From assembly GCF_013127955.1 (NCBI RefSeq), contig NZ_CP053435.1, forward strand, positions 1,364,001-1,428,000: 64,000 nucleotides of DNA, written 5' to 3'. The position numbers and the translations under genes are program-made. Below are positions 26,316 to 35,754 of the stretch, piece by piece. Every line of letters starts with the position of its first letter. The first letter of the stretch is position 1. This stretch comes from Spirosoma taeanense (lineage in GTDB: Bacteria; Bacteroidota; Bacteroidia; Cytophagales; Spirosomataceae). The notes below the pieces were generated by a model. The model was not told the DNA's origin. It saw only the letters and a program-made list of their open reading frames with translations, and searched no databases.

Positions 26316-27379
26316 GATAAGGTCAACGTTAGCTGTACCTGGTATTCATCGGCAGGGGTATGCTCATTTATTTCCAGCGAGTACTGGTCCGGATACAGCA
26401 GATCGAGCCGACGACGGGTGTTGGCCAGGCCAATGCCGTTACCGGTCTCCAGAGAAGGGGCTTTTGTTAGAAATAAGGTATTCCGGACATCCACCAGCAA
26501 CTGGTTCTGACGCTGCTGAATATGGATGCCGATTCGGCTCGGTTCTAAGGCGCTGACCCCGTGTTTGAAGGCATTCTCCACGAAGGGCAGCAGAATCATG
26601 GGCGCAATGGGCTGATCGTGCAGGGGAGACGGCGTGTCGACCGTTACGGTTACTTTGTCCGTGAGCCGGAGTTGCATGAGCTGGATATAATCGTTGACAA
26701 ACGAAATTTCTTTGCTGAGCAACGTGGTGCCGGACTGGGTCTCATACAGCACGTAACGCATCATCCGGGAGAGCCGGTGCAGGGCTTCGCGAGCTGTTTC
26801 AACATCCAGCAGAGTCAGCGCATAAATGTTATTAAGCGTGTTAAAGAAAAAATGCGGGTTGATCTGAGCCTTCAGAAACGAAAGTTCAGACGTAGTTTTG
26901 GCCTGTTCCAGCGCCAGCCGCAGGTTCGCATCCGTCTGCCACTTCTGCAGCAGCGAGAGACTGGTGCTGATCCCCAAAACCAGCAGAATGGTAAACGTCG
27001 TTGGCTGAATCCATCCATAGTATTTCACCCGGCCACCTCCATCGGGGTGAAAGGCCCGGTGCATCTGCACGGGTAGGTTAAAACCAAATTCCAGGCCACC
27101 AATCAGCAGCAGAACTATACCAATGATACCGAGCAGAGCCAGCAGGTAGCGGCCTGTATAATTGTTCAGTAAGAGTTTAGGCACCAATACCAGGGAGTTG
27201 TAATAAAAGATGCCCACCATCAGACCAAAGAAAATGCCTTGTCTGACCCAGAATAAATCCGGGAACCGGATGTCGGAGTTGATCGACTGGTAGAAAAAAA
27301 GCAGATAGCCCAGTAATCCCCAGCCCAGCCAGTGACTCAGGATCGAAACGTATCGGCGGGAAAACAGGGTAGCGGCCAT
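26312..27379 (-). CDS. LytS/YehU-type sensor histidine kinase
   Basis: The 355-residue protein has about four transmembrane helices (residues about 15-145) and then a His_kinase domain of the LytS type. The phosphoacceptor is His176 in the characteristic AQINPHFFFNTLNNIY. An ATP-binding domain with LPFVENAFKHG and GNGIGLANTRRRLD follows. There is no recognisable extracellular sensor domain, so the signal is probably sensed within the membrane. The gene overlaps the LytTR regulator by four bases and is divergent from the TonB receptor at 27633, with 253 bases between the starts. Confidence 0.95.
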   Translation of the reverse strand: MAATLFSRRYVSILSHWLGWGLLGYLLFFYQSINSDIRFPDLFWVRQGIFFGLMVGIFYYNSLVLVPKLLLNNYTGRYLLALLGIIGIVLLLIGGLEFGFNLPVQMHRAFHPDGGGRVKYYGWIQPTTFTILLVLGISTSLSLLQKWQTDANLRLALEQAKTTSELSFLKAQINPHFFFNTLNNIYALTLLDVETAREALHRLSRMMRYVLYETQSGTTLLSKEISFVNDYIQLMQLRLTDKVTVTVDTPSPLHDQPIAPMILLPFVENAFKHGVSALEPSRIGIHIQQRQNQLLVDVRNTLFLTKAPSLETGNGIGLANTRRRLDLLYPDQYSLEINEHTPADEYQVQLTLTLS

Positions 27380-27467
27380 AACTCGTTGGAAAGCTGCAAG
27401 TTTACGTCAAATTCGAAAAGGATGGGGGGGCAATCGCTGGTTCCCCGGAATTTACCGATGGTTGAAT

Positions 27468-27535
27468 AGTTTGAACCGACGAACGGCTCATTTTGGCCAC
27501 CATCCTCTTCTCCAGGCCGTTCATCGGTTCAAACT
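27468..27535. repeat. Long inverted repeat between kinase and TonB receptor genes
   Basis: Arms 27468-27487 and 27516-27535 form a 20-bp inverted repeat with one mismatch, spaced by 28 bases. Each arm contains GTTTGAACCG in one orientation. The right arm carries CGTTCATCGGTTCA, in which two GTTCA units repeat nine bases apart. It lies about 100 bases before the receptor start and could be a regulator-binding site or an RNA stem in the leader. Confidence 0.7.
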
Positions 27536-27632
27536 GGCAGACTGCCGATGTTTCTTACCGCTCCGTCTATTGCATTTTCAGGACTAGTTAAACAGTTGTT
27601 GTTTTGGGTCCACAATGTGAAACTTCCTGACA

Positions 27633-30251
27633 ATGAATAAGCATTTTTTACTTTCTTTTCTAGCACTCGGCCTTTGGGTTAGTCTGACTGAGGCCGCATC
27701 GGCTCAGTTTGGCCCTCCGGGGGGCGGACCGGGCGGTCCTCCGGGTTTTGGCGGAGGAGACAACCGACGCAAAACCGAATTTACCGGTGTGACCGAGGAT
27801 ACGCCCAAAGGTAACGGCAAGATTACGGGTATCCTGGTCGATTCTGTATCGGGCAAACCCGTTGAGTTTGCAACGGTTGCCCTCATCAGTACCAAAACCA
27901 ACAAACCCATTGACGGTACTACCTCGGATGCCAAAGGCAATTTCTCGATGACCAAACTGGCACCGGGCGATTACCGGCTTCAGTATTCCTTCATCGGCTA
28001 CAAGAACCAGGACTCCAGGGCGTTCACAATTGCTAAAGGCACCGAAATCACCATGGGTTCGGTGAAGCTTGCGGCCGACGTTCGCACGCTGGGCGAGGTC
28101 GTCGTGACGGGTCAGGCGGCCATGATTGAAGAGAAAGTGGACCGGCTGGTGTTCAATGCCGATAAAGACCTGACAACCAAAGGGGGCGATGCCTCGGACG
28201 TGCTGAAGCGCGTGCCGATGCTGTCGGTTGACCTGGATGGGAACGTCAGCCTGCGGGGCAGCCAGAACATCCGGGTTTTAATCAATAACAAACCCTCGAC
28301 CATCGTCGCGGCCAACATCGCGGATGCCCTGAAGCAGCTTCCGGCCGACATGATCAAGACCGTGGAGGTCATCACCAGCCCCTCGGCCAAGTACGATGCC
28401 GAAGGAGCCGCCGGGATCATTAACATCATCACCAAAAAGAATACGCTGCACGGCCTGACGCTGAACGTAGATGCCGGCGTCGGTCTGCGGGCTTCCAACC
28501 TAGGCCTGAATGGTTCGTATCGGCAGGGCAAGCTGGGTATTACGCTGGGCGGCTTTGGCCGGACTATGTACAACCGGCAGGCCTCTTCCCTGGAGCAGAC
28601 GACGCTGGTGGGTACGCAGGCACAGCGGACCTCGCAGCAGGGTACGGCTTTTGATAAACCGCTCTTCGGCCAGTATACGCTCGGGTTTGATTACGACCTG
28701 GCTAAAGATCAGTCGCTGTCGGCGGGAATTCGCTTCGGCACCCGGAACTTCATTCAGGAGCAGAATCAGCTGACCAGTTCGTATCTGGCTGATTCGCTGG
28801 TCAGCATGACCAACCGCGACGTTGACCGGAAAGACCTGTCCAACTCAGTAGACATGAACCTGGATTATATCCGCACGTTCAAGCCCCAGCAGGAGTGGAC
28901 AATTTCGACGCAATATAGCCGCACGGGTCTGACCAATAATTTTTTTGCCGATGTGATGAATAACGCCGGTGAACTGACCACCCGGCAGCGTAACCTGAAC
29001 AACAATACGAACCAGGAAATGACCCTGCAGACGGACTACCAGACGCCAATCCGGAAGAATCAGCTGCTGGAGTTTGGCGCCAAAGCCATCATGCGGCAGG
29101 TAGACAGCCGTTACCAGTACCAGGTGGGCCGCAGCACGGGTGAGCTGGTCTATGACCCAACCAATCCATCGGGATCGCTCGCCTACAGTCAGAATATCGG
29201 CGCGGGCTATGTTTCTTACACGTACGTAACGCCCAGCAAGTACACGTTTAAAGTCGGTACGCGGTATGAGCACACGGGTATCTCAGCCAAAGCGAACGAA
29301 AATACGCCCCTGAATATCCCCAGCTACAGCAACCTGGTGCCCAGCATCAACGTATCGAAAAGTCTGAAGGCCGGGACTACGGTAAAAGCCGCGTATAACC
29401 GCCGAATTCAGCGGCCGGGTCTGCAGCAACTGAACCCCAACCCCAATGCGGCCAATCCGCAGATGATCATGGTGGGTAATCCGACGCTGAAACCCGAACT
29501 GACCGACAACGTAGAATTGAGCCTGAGTTCAACCATCAAGAAAACGTATATCAATGCCGCTCTGTTCGGTCGGTTAACCAACAATGCCATTACGCAGATC
29601 CGGATTCCGTCGGACACGCTGGCGGGCGGGATTATTACGACCTTCCAGAATATCGGTGTTCAGCGGACCTACGGGGCTAATGTCTTCTTCAATACCCAGC
29701 TAACGCCGAAGTGGAGCGTAAACGGGGGCCTGGATGGATACTATGTGTATATGCAGGGAACAACACCGGGTGTCGATGGTAAATCGGTTCTGATCAGCAA
29801 CACGGGCGTAAGCATTGGCGGTCGGTTAATGAGCCAGCTGCAGATGAATAAAGGCTGGAGCGCTCAGTTTTTTAGTTTCTTCCGCGGACCCATGCCGCAG
29901 TTGCAGGGCACCATGGGCAGCTTCTACATGTACTCGCTGGGTGTCCGGAAAGACCTGAACAAGCGGGGCAGCCTTGGGCTGGCTGCCGAGAACTTCCTGA
30001 CCAATGGCGTCACGATGCGGACGAATCTGAACTCGCCCCTGCTTTCGCAGGTGAGCGTCACCAACCTCTACAATGCGAACGTAAAACTGACTTTCAACTA
30101 CCGCATCGGTAAAATGAGCTTTGATGCGCCACGCCGGAAGGCCCGTTCGGTCAGCAACGACGACGTAAAAGGTGGTGAAGGCGGTAACGATGCTGGCGGA
30201 GGTGCGCAGCCTCAGCAGCAGGCAGCTCCCGCCGGTGGACGCCCCAGATAA
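27633..30251 (+). CDS. TonB-dependent receptor with carboxypeptidase-regulatory-like domain and OMP_b-brl_3-type barrel
   Basis: The 872-residue outer-membrane protein has a signal peptide (ending near AASAQ) and a short Gly/Pro-rich tract (GPPGGGPGGPPGFGGG). A CarboxypepD_reg-like domain follows (ITGILVDSVSGKPVEFATVA, about 62-145), then a plug (about 155-265, VVVTGQAAMIEEKVDRLVF, VEVITSPSAKYDAEGAAGII), and a barrel of the OMP_b-brl_3 type. This is a different class from SusC and has no SusD partner here. Substrates of this class include siderophores, metals and peptides, so its cargo is unknown. The C-terminus is an unusual low-complexity G/A/Q/P-rich tail (GGEGGNDAGGGAQPQQQA). It is followed by YceI 66 bases later. 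Confidence 0.95.
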   Translation: MNKHFLLSFLALGLWVSLTEAASAQFGPPGGGPGGPPGFGGGDNRRKTEFTGVTEDTPKGNGKITGILVDSVSGKPVEFATVALISTKTNKPIDGTTSDAKGNFSMTKLAPGDYRLQYSFIGYKNQDSRAFTIAKGTEITMGSVKLAADVRTLGEVVVTGQAAMIEEKVDRLVFNADKDLTTKGGDASDVLKRVPMLSVDLDGNVSLRGSQNIRVLINNKPSTIVAANIADALKQLPADMIKTVEVITSPSAKYDAEGAAGIINIITKKNTLHGLTLNVDAGVGLRASNLGLNGSYRQGKLGITLGGFGRTMYNRQASSLEQTTLVGTQAQRTSQQGTAFDKPLFGQYTLGFDYDLAKDQSLSAGIRFGTRNFIQEQNQLTSSYLADSLVSMTNRDVDRKDLSNSVDMNLDYIRTFKPQQEWTISTQYSRTGLTNNFFADVMNNAGELTTRQRNLNNNTNQEMTLQTDYQTPIRKNQLLEFGAKAIMRQVDSRYQYQVGRSTGELVYDPTNPSGSLAYSQNIGAGYVSYTYVTPSKYTFKVGTRYEHTGISAKANENTPLNIPSYSNLVPSINVSKSLKAGTTVKAAYNRRIQRPGLQQLNPNPNAANPQMIMVGNPTLKPELTDNVELSLSSTIKKTYINAALFGRLTNNAITQIRIPSDTLAGGIITTFQNIGVQRTYGANVFFNTQLTPKWSVNGGLDGYYVYMQGTTPGVDGKSVLISNTGVSIGGRLMSQLQMNKGWSAQFFSFFRGPMPQLQGTMGSFYMYSLGVRKDLNKRGSLGLAAENFLTNGVTMRTNLNSPLLSQVSVTNLYNANVKLTFNYRIGKMSFDAPRRKARSVSNDDVKGGEGGNDAGGGAQPQQQAAPAGGRPR

Positions 30252-30317
30252 TTCTGAAAACCTAAGTGCCCAATTTAAATCAGTTGTCCAATTCTCATCC
30301 AGTTAACTTTTAAACGC

Positions 30318-30917
30318 ATGAAAGCATTCGTATTTTCCGTAGCTGCCTTGTTTGCTGTGTCAACAGCCTACGCCCAAACCGCCTGGACGGTTGATAAAGC
30401 CCACGCCAAAGTTGGCTTTACCGTAACCCACCTGATGCTGACGGAGGTAGACGGAAATTTCAAAAACTACGACGCTAAAATTACGTCGGCCAAGCCTGAT
30501 CTGTCGGATGCGGTTATCGAATTGACTGCTGATATCAACAGCATCAATACGGATAACGAACGGCGCGACGGCCACCTGAAAAGCCCAGATTTTTTCGATG
30601 CAGCCAAATACCCGACCTTAACGTTCAAAAGCACGTCGTTCCAGAAAGTAGAAGGCAAAAAGTATAAACTGGTCGGAGATCTGACCATGCACGGCGTTAC
30701 CAAGCCTGTTACGCTGGATGCCGTACTGGTCGGTCCGGTTACGATGGAGAACCCCCGGGGTAAGCAGGAAAAAGCCGGTTTGAAAATCAGCGGTACCATC
30801 AAGCGCTCTGATTTTGGGGTCGGCTCTTCGTCAACGGCCGTTGTCAGCGATGAAGTCGAACTGAAGGCGGCTGGTGAGTTTGCTAAACAGACTGCCGCTG
30901 TCGCTGAAAGTAAATAA
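30318..30917 (+). CDS. YceI-family periplasmic lipid-binding protein
   Basis: The 199-residue protein has a signal peptide (MKAFVFSVAALFAVSTAYAQ) and one YceI domain, an extended lipocalin-like barrel that binds isoprenoid or other amphiphilic chains. Characteristic elements are WTVDKAHAKVGFTVTHLM at the start, SPDFFDAAKYPTLTFKSTSF in the centre, and the closing SDFGVGSS. The physiological role of YceI proteins is not settled; isoprenoid binding and stress responses are both reported. A strong hairpin 10 bases past the stop ends the unit with the upstream TonB receptor. Confidence 0.95.
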   Translation: MKAFVFSVAALFAVSTAYAQTAWTVDKAHAKVGFTVTHLMLTEVDGNFKNYDAKITSAKPDLSDAVIELTADINSINTDNERRDGHLKSPDFFDAAKYPTLTFKSTSFQKVEGKKYKLVGDLTMHGVTKPVTLDAVLVGPVTMENPRGKQEKAGLKISGTIKRSDFGVGSSSTAVVSDEVELKAAGEFAKQTAAVAESK

Positions 30918-30926
30918 AGCGCATTT

Positions 30927-30960
30927 ACACCGCAGGTTGTGTTAGTACGACCTGCGGTGT
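30927..30960 (+). terminator. Terminator hairpin after yceI
   Basis: ACACCGCAGGTTGT pairs with ACGACCTGCGGTGT with a single G-U pair and a six-base loop. It overlaps the GTG that would extend the next gene upstream, which argues for the ATG start at 30996. Confidence 0.7.
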
Positions 30961-30995
30961 TTGCTTTTCTGGCCTTCCTCTATTTCTCTCATCCT

Positions 30996-31964
30996 ATGAC
31001 CTCAAGAAGACACTTCCTGCGCAACGCGGGCGGCCTGACCCTTAGTGCCTTGGCGCTGCCTTCGCTGCTGCAGGCCCGCAATCCGTTTGCATCGGCCGCA
31101 ACGCCCCCAATCGGTATTCAGTTGTTTACCCTGTTCCGGGCGATGAACGAGGACCCAAAGGGAACACTCGAAAAAGTAGCCGCCGTTGGCTATAAAGAAA
31201 TTGAATCGGCATTCAGTACACGGGGTGGCTATTATGGATATTCGGCGAAAGAGTTTAAATCACTCGTGTCCGGACTGGGCATGACCTGGCGGGCTCACCA
31301 TGCGGGTGGAGCGCCGTTTCGCCCCCGACCAATGCCGGCAGCACCTGCCGGTGCATCGACTCCGCCCGCCGGAGCAGCCCCGGCTCGGCCCTCAATGGAT
31401 TTCTCGAAGATGCCGCCCATGCTGAACCTGCGCGACAACTACCAGCAACTGGTGGACGAAGCGGCCGAAGGAGGACTTTCGTATCTGGTCTGCGCCAGTA
31501 CACCCGTAGCCACGCTGGACGAGATTCAGAAGTCGATTGAGGTGTTTCAGAAAACGGGCGAAGCGGCTAAAAAAGCAGGGATCGGCTTTGCCTACCACAA
31601 TCACTCGACCGAGTTTGATCCGGTTGAAGGCGGCAAGACGCCGTATGAGCTGATCCTGTCGCAGACCGACAAGGAACTGGTGAAGATGGAATTAGACCTG
31701 GCCTGGGCCGTTAAGGCAGGTAAAGATCCCGTCGCTCTGTTCAACGAGCAGCCGGGCCGTTTCCCGCTCTGGCACGTCAAGGATATCAAGGCGGATAAGA
31801 ACACAATCACCGAAGTGGGCAATGGTGTCGTCGACTTCAAACAAGCCTTCGCAGCCGCTAAAACGGCTGGCTTACGATACTTTTTTGTCGAGCAGGATAT
31901 GGCCGCCGACCCAATTGCGAGCATCACCACGAGCTACAATCATCTCAAGAAATTACTGGCCTGA
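30996..31964 (+). CDS. Tat-exported sugar phosphate isomerase/epimerase-like TIM-barrel protein
   Basis: The 322-residue protein starts at ATG 30996. A twin-arginine signal (TSRRHFLRNAGGLTLSALAL) precedes an AP-endonuclease-2/xylose-isomerase-like TIM barrel. Barrel motifs include GIQLFTLFRAMNEDPKG, AVGYKEIE, FAYHNHSTEF, MELDLAWAVKAG, and WHVKDIK, which together supply the usual metal ligands. A Pro/Ala-rich insertion (about residues 99-135, RPRPMPAAPAGASTPPAG) interrupts the barrel after the second strand. Members of this family isomerise or epimerise sugars, but the substrate is unknown and the enzyme is probably periplasmic because of the Tat signal. It opens the carbohydrate group that continues to 37 kb. 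Confidence 0.9.
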   Translation: MTSRRHFLRNAGGLTLSALALPSLLQARNPFASAATPPIGIQLFTLFRAMNEDPKGTLEKVAAVGYKEIESAFSTRGGYYGYSAKEFKSLVSGLGMTWRAHHAGGAPFRPRPMPAAPAGASTPPAGAAPARPSMDFSKMPPMLNLRDNYQQLVDEAAEGGLSYLVCASTPVATLDEIQKSIEVFQKTGEAAKKAGIGFAYHNHSTEFDPVEGGKTPYELILSQTDKELVKMELDLAWAVKAGKDPVALFNEQPGRFPLWHVKDIKADKNTITEVGNGVVDFKQAFAAAKTAGLRYFFVEQDMAADPIASITTSYNHLKKLLA

Positions 31965-32078
31965 TGGGCTTGTAATCAGTTAAACTCTTTAACTCATCTG
32001 TCCGCGCTGGCTTCGACGAAATTCTTCTATCTACACCGCTGCGAATTGCTGACAATTCAGTTCGCTTTTAATCGGGTT

Positions 32079-32115
32079 AGTGCCCTGATTCGTTATGAGT
32101 CAGGGCACTTTTGTT
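32079..32115 (+). terminator. Intrinsic terminator after the isomerase-like gene
   Basis: AGTGCCCTGA pairs with TCAGGGCACT, an 11-base loop between, followed by TTTTGTTTT. It lies about 115 bases past the stop and separates the gene from the sialidase-fold gene. Confidence 0.75.
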
Positions 32116-32231
32116 TTCGGGATGTTCCATAAATCAACGGGCCGGAATGCCCAGTGCCGGTTTATTTTAGATCAATCGAGTGATAAAAAGTGGTGGTTAG
32201 TTCTTTTAGGAGAAGATTCCTTTTCCTGTTC

Positions 32232-33380
32232 ATGAACCCGTCCAAAATCTACTCCGGGGCTTTTGCTTGTTTGGTGCTGCTATTCTGCGGTATGATTGAG
32301 CGAACCCAAACCGACGACCCACAGCTCTTATCGCAGCGCCGGGCCTATTACCCACGGGTCATTCGACTGATGCCTGATCGGGAAGCGGGCCGGAATAACA
32401 GAAGCCCGCTTCTCGCATCCTTCGACTCCGAAAACCAAACGGCGGTTTTTCACCGCAGTCTCGACGACGGACAAAGCTGGGAACCGCTCGCTACCCTACG
32501 CGACTCGACGCCACCCGCTATCTGCTGTAGTGGTCTATATGAAGTTCCGCAGACGATTGGTTCGACTAAAGCTGGTACTCTGTTCTGGACGACATCGGTA
32601 GGAAAAGGCCGCGACCCGCGTACCGCAACGGCCATGCGGCTTTACCAGAGCCTTGACCAGGGAACGACGTGGTCTTACGTCACGACCCCCGTCCAGGGGA
32701 ATATTGGCTTATGGGAGGCTGAATTCGCCATTGATAAGCAGGGGCAACTGGCCATGTATTATTCGACAGAGGAGCATCGGAACGAGGGGTTTAACCAGCT
32801 TCTGGCTCATAAGCTGTCCACCGATGGCGGAAAAACCTGGGGCGAAGAGGTTCGGGACGTAGCCATTCCGGATCGACCAGACAAAAAGATGCGGCCGGGC
32901 ATGGCCATTGTCCGGCGGCTACCTGCCGGACGTTACGTAATGGTCTACGAAATCTGCGGCATGGGCTGCGACGTTTTCATTCGGTTTTCGGAAGATGGCG
33001 TAAACTGGGGTAATGCATCTGACCCCGGCACGCGCATTGAATCGACGAAAAATCACCATTTTGCCCATGCGCCTTCGTTTACGGTCTTACCCGACGGCCA
33101 GTTACTGGTGGTGGGGCAGATGCTTATGGATGCAGCTCAGCACCCCGTCGCGGATAACGGTAGAGTGCTTCTGCTGAGTCGGCCGGGTGGCACGGGCCCA
33201 TGGACAGAAGTGCCCGCGCCTGTACCTGTTCCAACGGCTTTCGACAATCCCTGTCCAAACTATTCTTCGCAGTTGCTTCCCTCGGCGGATGGAAAGCGGC
33301 TGCTCGAAATTGCACTCCGTTACGATGGTGATGTTTGCCGGGCGTATTACCGCACCGTCGCTATGCCAATAAGTCATTAA
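32232..33380 (+). CDS. Sialidase-fold (BNR-repeat) secreted protein, possibly GH93-like exo-arabinanase
   Basis: The 382-residue protein starts at ATG 32232; the longer frame begins at a GTG 14 codons upstream. It has a hydrophobic leader and then a six-bladed beta-propeller with Asp-box-like motifs (SLDDGQSW, SLDQGTTW, STDGGKTW, SEDGVNW). Such repeats mark the sialidase superfamily. The next gene is a GH43 and both lie in a pentose-polymer context, so a GH93-type exo-arabinanase is a reasonable guess. A sialidase or a non-catalytic propeller cannot be excluded because I cannot place the catalytic residues with certainty. It lies 18 bases upstream of the GH43 gene. Confidence 0.75.
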   Translation: MNPSKIYSGAFACLVLLFCGMIERTQTDDPQLLSQRRAYYPRVIRLMPDREAGRNNRSPLLASFDSENQTAVFHRSLDDGQSWEPLATLRDSTPPAICCSGLYEVPQTIGSTKAGTLFWTTSVGKGRDPRTATAMRLYQSLDQGTTWSYVTTPVQGNIGLWEAEFAIDKQGQLAMYYSTEEHRNEGFNQLLAHKLSTDGGKTWGEEVRDVAIPDRPDKKMRPGMAIVRRLPAGRYVMVYEICGMGCDVFIRFSEDGVNWGNASDPGTRIESTKNHHFAHAPSFTVLPDGQLLVVGQMLMDAAQHPVADNGRVLLLSRPGGTGPWTEVPAPVPVPTAFDNPCPNYSSQLLPSADGKRLLEIALRYDGDVCRAYYRTVAMPISH

Positions 33381-33398
33381 CCAATATCTGTTTCGACC

Positions 33399-34439
33399 AT
33401 GAAGCTCTTTCATTCTCTAACCCTACTTCTGCTGATGCTGGCGGGGCCGTTACTGGCCCAGCGTACGTTTACCAACCCAATCAAATCATCGGGGCCCGAC
33501 CCCTGGGTACTGCAGAAAGATGGCTGGTATTACTACATGAATACCACCGGCCGGAACCTGACGCTCTGGCGAACCCGCAACATGGCCGATCTGGCCACTG
33601 CCGAAAGCAAAGAGATTTATACACCCCCGGCCGGGCAACCGTATTCGAAAGAGTTATGGGCTCCCGAAATTCACTCGTTCGATGGAAAGTGGTACGTGTA
33701 TTTTTCGGCCGATTCGCTCAATAATCTCAGCCATCGGGTCTGGGTCATCGAAAATACGTCGGCCGATCCCATGCAGGGCGAGTGGACTATGAAAGGCAAA
33801 ATCGGCGATAAGGCCGATCACTGGGAGATCGACATGTCGGTGATGGATTACAACGGTCAGTTGTATGCCGCCTGGTCGGGCTGGGAGGGACCCACCAATG
33901 GTCGACAGGACATTTATATCGCCAGGCTGAAAAACCCGTGGACAATCGACGGCGACCGCGTCAAGATTTCGCAGCCCGACCAACCGTGGGAGCAGCACGG
34001 CGACGTACCACAGGCGTGGCAAAAAAACGGCGAGGTGCCAAAAATTTACGTAAATGAAGGACCGGAATTCCTGCGGCACGACGACAAATTGTTTATCGTC
34101 TATTCAGCCAATGCCTGCTGGCTCGATTACTGTCTCGGATTGCTGACTTATAACGGCACCGGCGGTTTGACCGATCCCAGAAGCTGGACGAAAAGTCCGG
34201 CGCCGGTCTTTGTTCAGGCGCCCGAAAATGGGGTCTGGGCACCCGGCCACGGTGGTTTCTTCCGGTCGGCGGATGACAAGCAGGACTGGATGATTTACCA
34301 CGCCAATCCGTCGGCTTCGGATGGGTGTGGTAATAAGCGTGCTCCGCACATCCAACCGTTTACGTGGAATGCCGATGGATCACCCAACTTTGGCAAACCC
34401 ATGCCGAAAACGGCGATGCCTGTTCCCAGTGGCGATTAA
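33399..34439 (+). CDS. Secreted glycoside hydrolase family 43 protein
   Basis: The 346-residue protein has a signal peptide (ending GPLLAQ) and a five-bladed propeller of the GH43 type. The usual acidic triad is visible: Asp34 in SSGPDPWV (general base), Asp145 in EIDMSVMD, and Glu220 in NEGPEF (general acid). GH43 enzymes act mainly on arabinan, arabinoxylan and xylo-oligosaccharides. The length is that of a single catalytic domain without a binding module. It starts 18 bases after the sialidase-fold gene, consistent with an operon. Confidence 0.92.
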   Translation: MKLFHSLTLLLLMLAGPLLAQRTFTNPIKSSGPDPWVLQKDGWYYYMNTTGRNLTLWRTRNMADLATAESKEIYTPPAGQPYSKELWAPEIHSFDGKWYVYFSADSLNNLSHRVWVIENTSADPMQGEWTMKGKIGDKADHWEIDMSVMDYNGQLYAAWSGWEGPTNGRQDIYIARLKNPWTIDGDRVKISQPDQPWEQHGDVPQAWQKNGEVPKIYVNEGPEFLRHDDKLFIVYSANACWLDYCLGLLTYNGTGGLTDPRSWTKSPAPVFVQAPENGVWAPGHGGFFRSADDKQDWMIYHANPSASDGCGNKRAPHIQPFTWNADGSPNFGKPMPKTAMPVPSGD

Positions 34440-34551
34440 TGCCGTTCTGGCAACATTGGATTACGGTAGAAACAACCCGGTAGACCCTTATTTTCGCAAA
34501 TTGACTCGTCGTGCAGCGGTTGTCTGTACGCATTTTATCTCCCAATTACGA

Positions 34552-35754
34552 ATGAAGAAGTTTATTGTTCCAGCGTTCCTGGCCGCTTTTGTGGGTGTTT
34601 ACGGCTGTCAGACGAATAAAAACGAACAGGAAGCCAAGGACTCAATCGCCGTTGCGACGGGCGACACAAGCGCAATAGTTGACGTAAAACTCCCCGACCC
34701 GGAGGACTTCCAGGCTGAGATCAACGGCAAAAAAGTAGGTCTCTACTTTCTGAAAGGTTCGGGGATGGAAGTCGCCATTACGAATTACGGAGCCCGGATC
34801 GTAGGCTTGCTGGTGCCTGACAAAATGGGGCGTCGGACCGACGTAGCACCGGGTTTTGCTAGTCTCAGCGCCTATCAGAAAGCCAATGAACCTTTCTATG
34901 GCCCCATTGTCGGGCGTTTTGGTAACCGGATTGCGAAAGGGAAATTTACGCTCGATGGCAAGACCTACCAGACGGAACTGAACAACAACGGCAATACACT
35001 GCACAGCGGACCGAGCGGCTTTCATACGCGGGTGTGGGACGTTAAGCGGGCTAACGACAAGACTATTGAGCTAACCTATGTCTCGAAAGACGGGGAAGGC
35101 GGCTTTCCCGGTACGGTAACGACGAACATAACCTATTCTCTTACGGATGATAATGGTCTGAAGATTACGTATTCAGCTACCACCGACAAGGCAACGCCAT
35201 ATAACCCGACGAGTCACGGATTCTTCAACCTCAATGGCGAAGGAAGCGGTACGGTTAATAACCACATCCTGACAATTAATGCCGATCGCTATTCGGTGGT
35301 GGATAAGGGGCTGATACCGCAGGGTGAACCTGCTTCGGTGGCCGGAACGCCATTCGATTTCCGGAAACCAACGACCATTGGCGCCCGTATCAACGAGAAA
35401 AATGAACAGCTCAGCTTCGGCGGAGGCTATGATCACAACTGGATACTCAACCGAAGCGGAGGAGCCGGTTCTTCGGCTGGCATGACAAAAGCGGCTGAAA
35501 TCATCGGCGATCAGTCGGGAATCAAAATGGAAGTGCTGACCACCGAACCCGCTATCCAGTTCTACAGTGGCAATTTTTTTAAAGGTAATGACATAGGCAA
35601 GTACGGCAAAGCCACGAATTTTCAGGAGGCCTTCGCCCTCGAAACGCAGCATTATCCCGACTCGCCTAATCACCCGACCTACCCGAACACAATCCTGAGA
35701 CCTGGCCAAACCTACCACCAGACAACCGAGTACCGGTTTTCGGCTCAGAGATAA
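34552..35754 (+). CDS. Secreted lipoprotein aldose 1-epimerase (galactose mutarotase family)
   Basis: The 400-residue protein begins at ATG 34552 with a lipoprotein signal ending in VYGC (Cys20). The longer frame upstream overlaps the GH43 gene and is rejected. The galactose-mutarotase fold is shown by the N-terminal TNYGARIVGLLVPD, the substrate-binding GRFGNRIAKG, the central NPTSHGFFNL (catalytic His) and YDHNWIL, and the C-terminal ALETQHYPDSPN with the catalytic glutamate. It interconverts alpha and beta anomers of released sugars before uptake. Its lipoprotein form places it in the periplasm or on the surface. It lies 112 bases after the GH43 gene. Confidence 0.95.
   Translation: MKKFIVPAFLAAFVGVYGCQTNKNEQEAKDSIAVATGDTSAIVDVKLPDPEDFQAEINGKKVGLYFLKGSGMEVAITNYGARIVGLLVPDKMGRRTDVAPGFASLSAYQKANEPFYGPIVGRFGNRIAKGKFTLDGKTYQTELNNNGNTLHSGPSGFHTRVWDVKRANDKTIELTYVSKDGEGGFPGTVTTNITYSLTDDNGLKITYSATTDKATPYNPTSHGFFNLNGEGSGTVNNHILTINADRYSVVDKGLIPQGEPASVAGTPFDFRKPTTIGARINEKNEQLSFGGGYDHNWILNRSGGAGSSAGMTKAAEIIGDQSGIKMEVLTTEPAIQFYSGNFFKGNDIGKYGKATNFQEAFALETQHYPDSPNHPTYPNTILRPGQTYHQTTEYRFSAQR

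Noticed and set aside
34321-34551. An N-terminal extension of the secreted aldose 1-epimerase
   Set aside because: It overlaps the end of GH43 in another frame and would place 77 unrelated residues before a clear lipoprotein signal.
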